A stretch of 64,000 nucleotides of DNA, from the NCBI RefSeq assembly GCF_041928815.1, contig NZ_JBHFEI010000006.1:186001-250000 (forward strand). The letters run 5' to 3'. Of this stretch, positions 60,833-64,000 are shown piece after piece. The translations under genes were made by a program, and so were the position numbers. Numbering within the stretch: the stretch's first letter is position 1; every line of letters starts with the position of its first letter. The stretch is from JBHFEI01 sp041928815 (GTDB lineage: Bacteria > Pseudomonadota > Alphaproteobacteria > Rhizobiales > Rhizobiaceae). A model generated the notes under the pieces. That model made no database searches and was not told the origin of the DNA. It saw only the letters and a program-made list of their open reading frames with translations.

Positions 60833-61453
60833 ATGACACCGTCCACTTCGCCGGGGAAACGCGCGATCGCGGGAAAAGTTCACGTGATCGCCTGCGGCGC
60901 GATCGCGCGCGAGGTGCTGGCCGTCTGCGAGGCAAACGGGCTCTCCCACATCGAGCTCACCTGTCTGCCGGCGATCTTTCACAACACCCCGGAAAAGATC
61001 GTTCCGGGACTTCGCTCGGCGGTGGCGGACATCCGCGAGCGGAGCGACGGGCGGATTTTTATCGGCTATGCCGACTGCGGCACCGGGGGCCTGCTCGACG
61101 CCTTCTGCCGCGAAGAGGGCATCGCGCGGATCGAAGGCCCGCACTGCTATTCCTTCTTCGCCGGCAATGCCGACTTCGCCGGAAGGTGGGAGGACGACAT
61201 TACCGCCTTCTTCCTCACCGATTTCCTGGCCCGCCAGTTCGAGGCCTTCGTGATCGAGCCGCTCGGCCTCGACCGGCATCCCGAATTGCGCGACATCTAT
61301 TTCGGCCACTACCGCAGGCTTGTCTACCTGTCGCAGCAGCATGACCCGACCCTCGAGGAGAAGGCGCGCCGGGCCGCCGAGAGGCTGGGGCTTGCCTTCG
61401 AGCATCGCCACACCGGCTATGGCGACCTGACCCGCGCCCTGGTCGACGCCTGA
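60833..61453 (+). CDS. DUF1638 protein of the corrinoid methyltransferase locus
   Basis: A protein of about 206 residues of the DUF1638 family: VHVIACGAIAREVLAV, ELTCLPAIFHNTPEKIVPGLR, GYADCGTGGLLD and GPHCYSFFAGN. Four conserved cysteines in these motifs suggest a metal or redox site. DUF1638 genes often accompany MttB-type methyltransferases and corrinoid proteins; their role is unknown. The start is uncertain: ATGs at 60794, 60809 and 60833 are in frame, and I chose the last because the family domain starts soon after it and the others crowd the divergent gene. Confidence 0.85.
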   Translation: MTPSTSPGKRAIAGKVHVIACGAIAREVLAVCEANGLSHIELTCLPAIFHNTPEKIVPGLRSAVADIRERSDGRIFIGYADCGTGGLLDAFCREEGIARIEGPHCYSFFAGNADFAGRWEDDITAFFLTDFLARQFEAFVIEPLGLDRHPELRDIYFGHYRRLVYLSQQHDPTLEEKARRAAERLGLAFEHRHTGYGDLTRALVDA

Positions 61454-61573
61454 CGGCGCGAAACCGTCCGTTAGGGTTTCCGCGATTTTAGCCATCTGCC
61501 GGCGAGGCAGGTTAAGCGGCCGATAAATGCCCCCACGCCATTCTGCCGGCAGTGCAGACACGAGGGGAACGGG

Positions 61574-62218
61574 ATGACGCAGGCAGCAACGATCGCGGGC
61601 GAGCCGGCCGCAGCCGCAAGCAGGACGGAAACGCGCCATCTCTCGCATGTCCTCCTGGCGCTCTCCGCGCAGGCGACGGGCAAGGTCAGCGTCCGGGACA
61701 TCTCCGTCGCGCTCGCCGACCGCTCCTTCGGCGCGTTTCTCGTCGTCTTCGCGCTGCCGAACCTCATCCCGCTGCCGCCCGGCGCCACCTGCATTCTCGG
61801 CCTGCCGCTGATCTTCGTCGCCTGGCAGATGGTCGCCTCACGCCAGAGCCGCATCTGGTTGCCGAGACGGCTTGCCGACTATGCTTTCGAGAGCGCCGCT
61901 TTCGCCGACATCGTCCGGCGCATCATGCCCTGGCTGGTCAGGGCCGAACGGCTGGTGAAACCACGGGCCTGGTTCCTCGACGGCAGGGTCGGCGAGCGGA
62001 CGACAGGGCTGCTCGCCCTTGTCCTCGCGATCGTCGTGTTCCTGCCGATTCCGCTCGGAAATTTCCTGCCCTCGGTCGCGCTCGCGATCATCGGCTTCGC
62101 CCATACCGAACGCGACGGGCTGGCGCTGGCCGCCGGCTGCGCGCTCGGCCTCGTGTCGCTGATCGTCGCCTTCAGCGTGGTTCTGGCGGCCGGGGCGGTC
62201 TTCGCTCTCCTGTTCTGA
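61574..62218 (+). CDS. exoD: Exopolysaccharide synthesis protein, ExoD family
   Basis: A 214-residue membrane protein of the ExoD family, named for a Sinorhizobium protein affecting exopolysaccharide and nodule invasion. FGAFLVVFALPNLIPLPPGATCILGLPLIFVAWQM and LALVLAIVVFLPIPLGNFLPSVALAIIGFAHTERDG are the family core. About four membrane segments. Mechanism unknown; possibly a transporter. It sits inside the one-carbon gene run but has no evident link to it. Confidence 0.9.
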   Translation: MTQAATIAGEPAAAASRTETRHLSHVLLALSAQATGKVSVRDISVALADRSFGAFLVVFALPNLIPLPPGATCILGLPLIFVAWQMVASRQSRIWLPRRLADYAFESAAFADIVRRIMPWLVRAERLVKPRAWFLDGRVGERTTGLLALVLAIVVFLPIPLGNFLPSVALAIIGFAHTERDGLALAAGCALGLVSLIVAFSVVLAAGAVFALLF

Positions 62219-62237
62219 CGCATCGGGAACCGATCCC

Positions 62238-63011
62238 ATGACGACACAACCGCCCCGCATCGTCGTCGTCACCGCCGGCGGGCTGAACCCGCAGGTGATG
62301 ATCAACGCGCTCGTCGCCCATTTCGGCTCGGTCACCGTCCTGCGCGAACAGCCGGAATCGAAGGCAACCTTCCTCCGGCGCCGCGCACGGATGCTGGGAA
62401 TGGCGACGGCCTGCGGACAGCTCGCCACCATGGTCGTGTCGAGATTCGGGAAGCGGCTGATGCAGCGGCGCACCCGAGAGATCCTCGACCAGTACGGCGC
62501 TTCGGCGGCCGAGAACACCGCCGCGACCGTCATCCCGATCGGCTCGATCAACGGCGATGACGGCCACCGGGCGCTTCGCTCGCTGGCACCGGAGGTCGTC
62601 TTCCTGATCAGCTGCCGGATGCTCTCGCGGCGAACGCTCGCCCACATCCCTTGCCCGGTCATCAACTTCCATGCCGGCATCAATCCCGCCTATCGCGGCC
62701 TGATGGGCGGATACTGGGCGCGCGTCAACGGCGACGAGGAAAACTTCGGCGCGACGGTGCACCTCGTCGACGAGGGCGTCGACACCGGCGGCATCCTCTA
62801 CCAGGCGCGGATGACGCCGTCCGCGTCCGATACGCTGCACACCTATCCGCTGCTGCAGACGGCGGCGGCCACCGGCATCGCCATCCGCGCCATCGAGGAT
62901 GCGCTGGCCGGCAGGCTCCGGACGCTCCCCGCCGAGGGGCCTTCGCGGCAGTGGTATCATCCGCCGGTCTGGACATGGCTCTACCATGGCCTCGCGCGCG
63001 GAATCTGGTAG
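62238..63011 (+). CDS. Formyltransferase family protein
   Basis: A 257-residue protein with a formyl-transferase domain (PF00551). The motif NFHAGINPAYRG supplies the catalytic Asn and His, and ATVHLVDEGVDTGGIL the Asp. These use 10-formyltetrahydrofolate to formylate an amine; relatives act on methionyl-tRNA, GAR or sugar nucleotides. The N-terminal region is not one of those enzymes' usual forms, so the acceptor is unknown. It starts 20 bases after exoD. Confidence 0.85.
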   Translation: MTTQPPRIVVVTAGGLNPQVMINALVAHFGSVTVLREQPESKATFLRRRARMLGMATACGQLATMVVSRFGKRLMQRRTREILDQYGASAAENTAATVIPIGSINGDDGHRALRSLAPEVVFLISCRMLSRRTLAHIPCPVINFHAGINPAYRGLMGGYWARVNGDEENFGATVHLVDEGVDTGGILYQARMTPSASDTLHTYPLLQTAAATGIAIRAIEDALAGRLRTLPAEGPSRQWYHPPVWTWLYHGLARGIW

Positions 63012-63118
63012 AAGCTCCAGGGACGGCGTCGCTTTTAAGCACGGCTTTCGTCGTGGCGAGAGAGGCGGGCGGCGGCCCGGGCGGCGCATTGTCCGCCCAA
63101 GAGGAGTTTCGACAAGCC

Positions 63119-63421
63119 ATGCCCGATCGCATCATCGTCTACTGGCGTGACATCCCCGCGCAGGTCATCATCAAGCAGGGCCGCAGAAGCGCCAAGCGCG
63201 AGCTGTCGCTGCGCTTCACCGAGGCGATCGACATGGCGGCGATGCGCAGCGGCGCCGCCGAGACCGACGCCTATCTCGCCGAATGGCGAAAGGGCGACCC
63301 CACGCCCGTCGGCGACGACCTCGAAGCCGAGGCGGACATCGCCGTCGCCGAGATCGAGGCGGCCTATGACCGCGAACGCCTCGTGGCGCTGGCCAAGGCC
63401 GGAGGCCGCGACAATGGCTGA
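63119..63421 (+). CDS. 'Virulence factor' domain protein (PF13769)
   Basis: A 100-residue protein, MPDRIIVYWRDIPAQVIIKQGRRSAKRELSLRF..., matching the small family labelled virulence factor in Pfam. That name is historical; in Rhizobiales the gene regularly sits beside MTHFR-like and corrinoid methyltransferase genes. It overlaps the next gene by 8 bases, so joint function is likely. Start fixed by homology; AGGAG lies about 13 bases upstream. Confidence 0.82.
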   Translation: MPDRIIVYWRDIPAQVIIKQGRRSAKRELSLRFTEAIDMAAMRSGAAETDAYLAEWRKGDPTPVGDDLEAEADIAVAEIEAAYDRERLVALAKAGGRDNG

Positions 63422-63992
63422 CGCCGCACCGCAGAAGGGAAATGCCGCGCCGCAGAAGAAGGCCGCGACCGGCGCCTATACGCCGGCCGGCGTCTCGCCC
63501 AACCGGCGCGCGCGCCGCAGCTATGCCGTCAGGCTCTGGGCCGTGCGCCATTCGCGCTTGCTTGAATGGTTCTACAGCCGCTTCGCCAACATGTTCCTGG
63601 CTCTGCACCCGGTGTGGAAAGCGCTCGGCTATGCCCGCGTCGAAGGGCCGGTGACCTTCGTCGAGCGCAACGTCAAGGGCTTCCTGTTCGACTGTCGCAT
63701 GTGCGGCCAGTGCGTGCTGTCGTCGACGGGCATGTCCTGCCCGATGAACTGTCCGAAACAGCTGAGAAACGGCCCCTGCGGCGGCGTGCGCGCCAACGGC
63801 AACTGCGAGGTCGAGCCGGACATGCCCTGCGTCTGGGTCAAGGCCTGGGAAGGATCGCGCGCCATGGTCAAGGGCGATGCCATTCTCATCGTGCAGAAGC
63901 CGGTGAACCAGTCGCTGCGCGAAACCTCCGCCTGGCTGAGGGTCACTGCACAGGCGGCGGACGCTCGTGAACAGACGGGCAAGGGTGTGTGA
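63414..63992 (+). CDS. MetV-like methylenetetrahydrofolate reductase C-terminal domain protein
   Basis: A 192-residue protein of the MTHFR C-terminal domain family (PF12225). Cysteines 94, 97, 100, 109, 113 and 122 occur in CRMCGQC, SCPMNCP and GPCGG, followed by two more, a pattern expected for Fe-S or zinc binding. In acetogens the related MetV partners MetF in an Fe-S-linked methylene-THF reductase. An ATG at 63997 probably starts the next gene, which by gene order in related genomes should be a MetF-type protein; only four bases of it are visible. Confidence 0.88.
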   Translation: MADAAPQKGNAAPQKKAATGAYTPAGVSPNRRARRSYAVRLWAVRHSRLLEWFYSRFANMFLALHPVWKALGYARVEGPVTFVERNVKGFLFDCRMCGQCVLSSTGMSCPMNCPKQLRNGPCGGVRANGNCEVEPDMPCVWVKAWEGSRAMVKGDAILIVQKPVNQSLRETSAWLRVTAQAADAREQTGKGV

Positions 63993-64000
63993 CGGCATGG

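Overview
The window is a stretch of high-G+C alphaproteobacterial chromosome, most likely from the family Rhizobiaceae (Sinorhizobium/Ensifer, Shinella, Rhizobium or Agrobacterium type). The clearest markers are the acpXL-fabZXL-KAS-KAS-adh-lpxXL cluster for the 27-hydroxyoctacosanoyl chain of rhizobial lipid A, the aerobic cobalamin genes (cobA, B, D, E, N, O, P, Q, S, W) in rhizobial arrangement, an ExoD protein and a very long UvrB. The genus cannot be fixed from the sequence alone. No tRNA, rRNA, CRISPR array or transposase gene was seen.

Layout. 0-7.2 kb: end of an extensin-like gene, a DUF486 protein, cobS, a DUF1289 protein, a membrane aspartic protease, an ABC-2 exporter pair, a TSUP permease, a small exported protein and an RDD membrane protein. 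7.2-14.1 kb: uvrB with a repeat-bearing C-terminal tail, a strikingly AT-rich gene for a STAND/AAA-type P-loop NTPase (10.35-12.3 kb) that looks recently acquired, a scrambled GC-rich stretch carrying an inverted fragment of the protease gene, a hypothetical protein and a cold-shock gene. 14.2-21.2 kb: dusA, an FAH-family hydrolase, a gamma-carbonic anhydrase, the zinc-uptake locus zur-znuB-znuC/znuA with a palindrome in the shared promoter region, and an RcnB-type protein. 21.3-27.9 kb: a TRAP transporter (DctP/Q/M, TakP-like), gnd, a degenerate ORF before a VOC protein, and a PAS protein. 28.3-34.2 kb: the acpXL-lpxXL lipid A cluster and an L,D-transpeptidase. 34.3-49.6 kb: cobalamin genes in two blocks (cobD, cobB-A-E; cobQ, cobP-W-N-O), separated by an EAL phosphodiesterase and a second TSUP permease. 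50.8-54.0 kb: a glycine-betaine-type ABC importer. 54.3-55.75 kb: an O-antigen-ligase family protein. 55.8-64 kb: a one-carbon methyl-transfer locus.

The most coherent functional story is in the last 13 kb. A quaternary-amine importer lies near a betaine-homocysteine methyltransferase homologue (Bmt), a non-pyrrolysine MttB-family methyltransferase, its corrinoid protein, an Fe-S protein that could act as reductant, DUF1638, a 'virulence factor' (PF13769) protein and a MetV-like methylenetetrahydrofolate-reductase C-terminal domain protein. I read this as a cobalamin-dependent route that moves methyl groups from a betaine to homocysteine and/or tetrahydrofolate in an aerobe. The cofactor could be made by the cob genes upstream. 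The locus continues past the right edge, where MetF, a methyl-THF:corrinoid methyltransferase and a corrinoid activase would be expected. A perfect 30-bp palindrome just upstream of bmt is the likely operator of this region.

The second notable element is the AT-rich NTPase gene beside uvrB, a candidate stand-alone defence-type gene. It is followed by rearranged DNA containing pieces copied from elsewhere in the same window.
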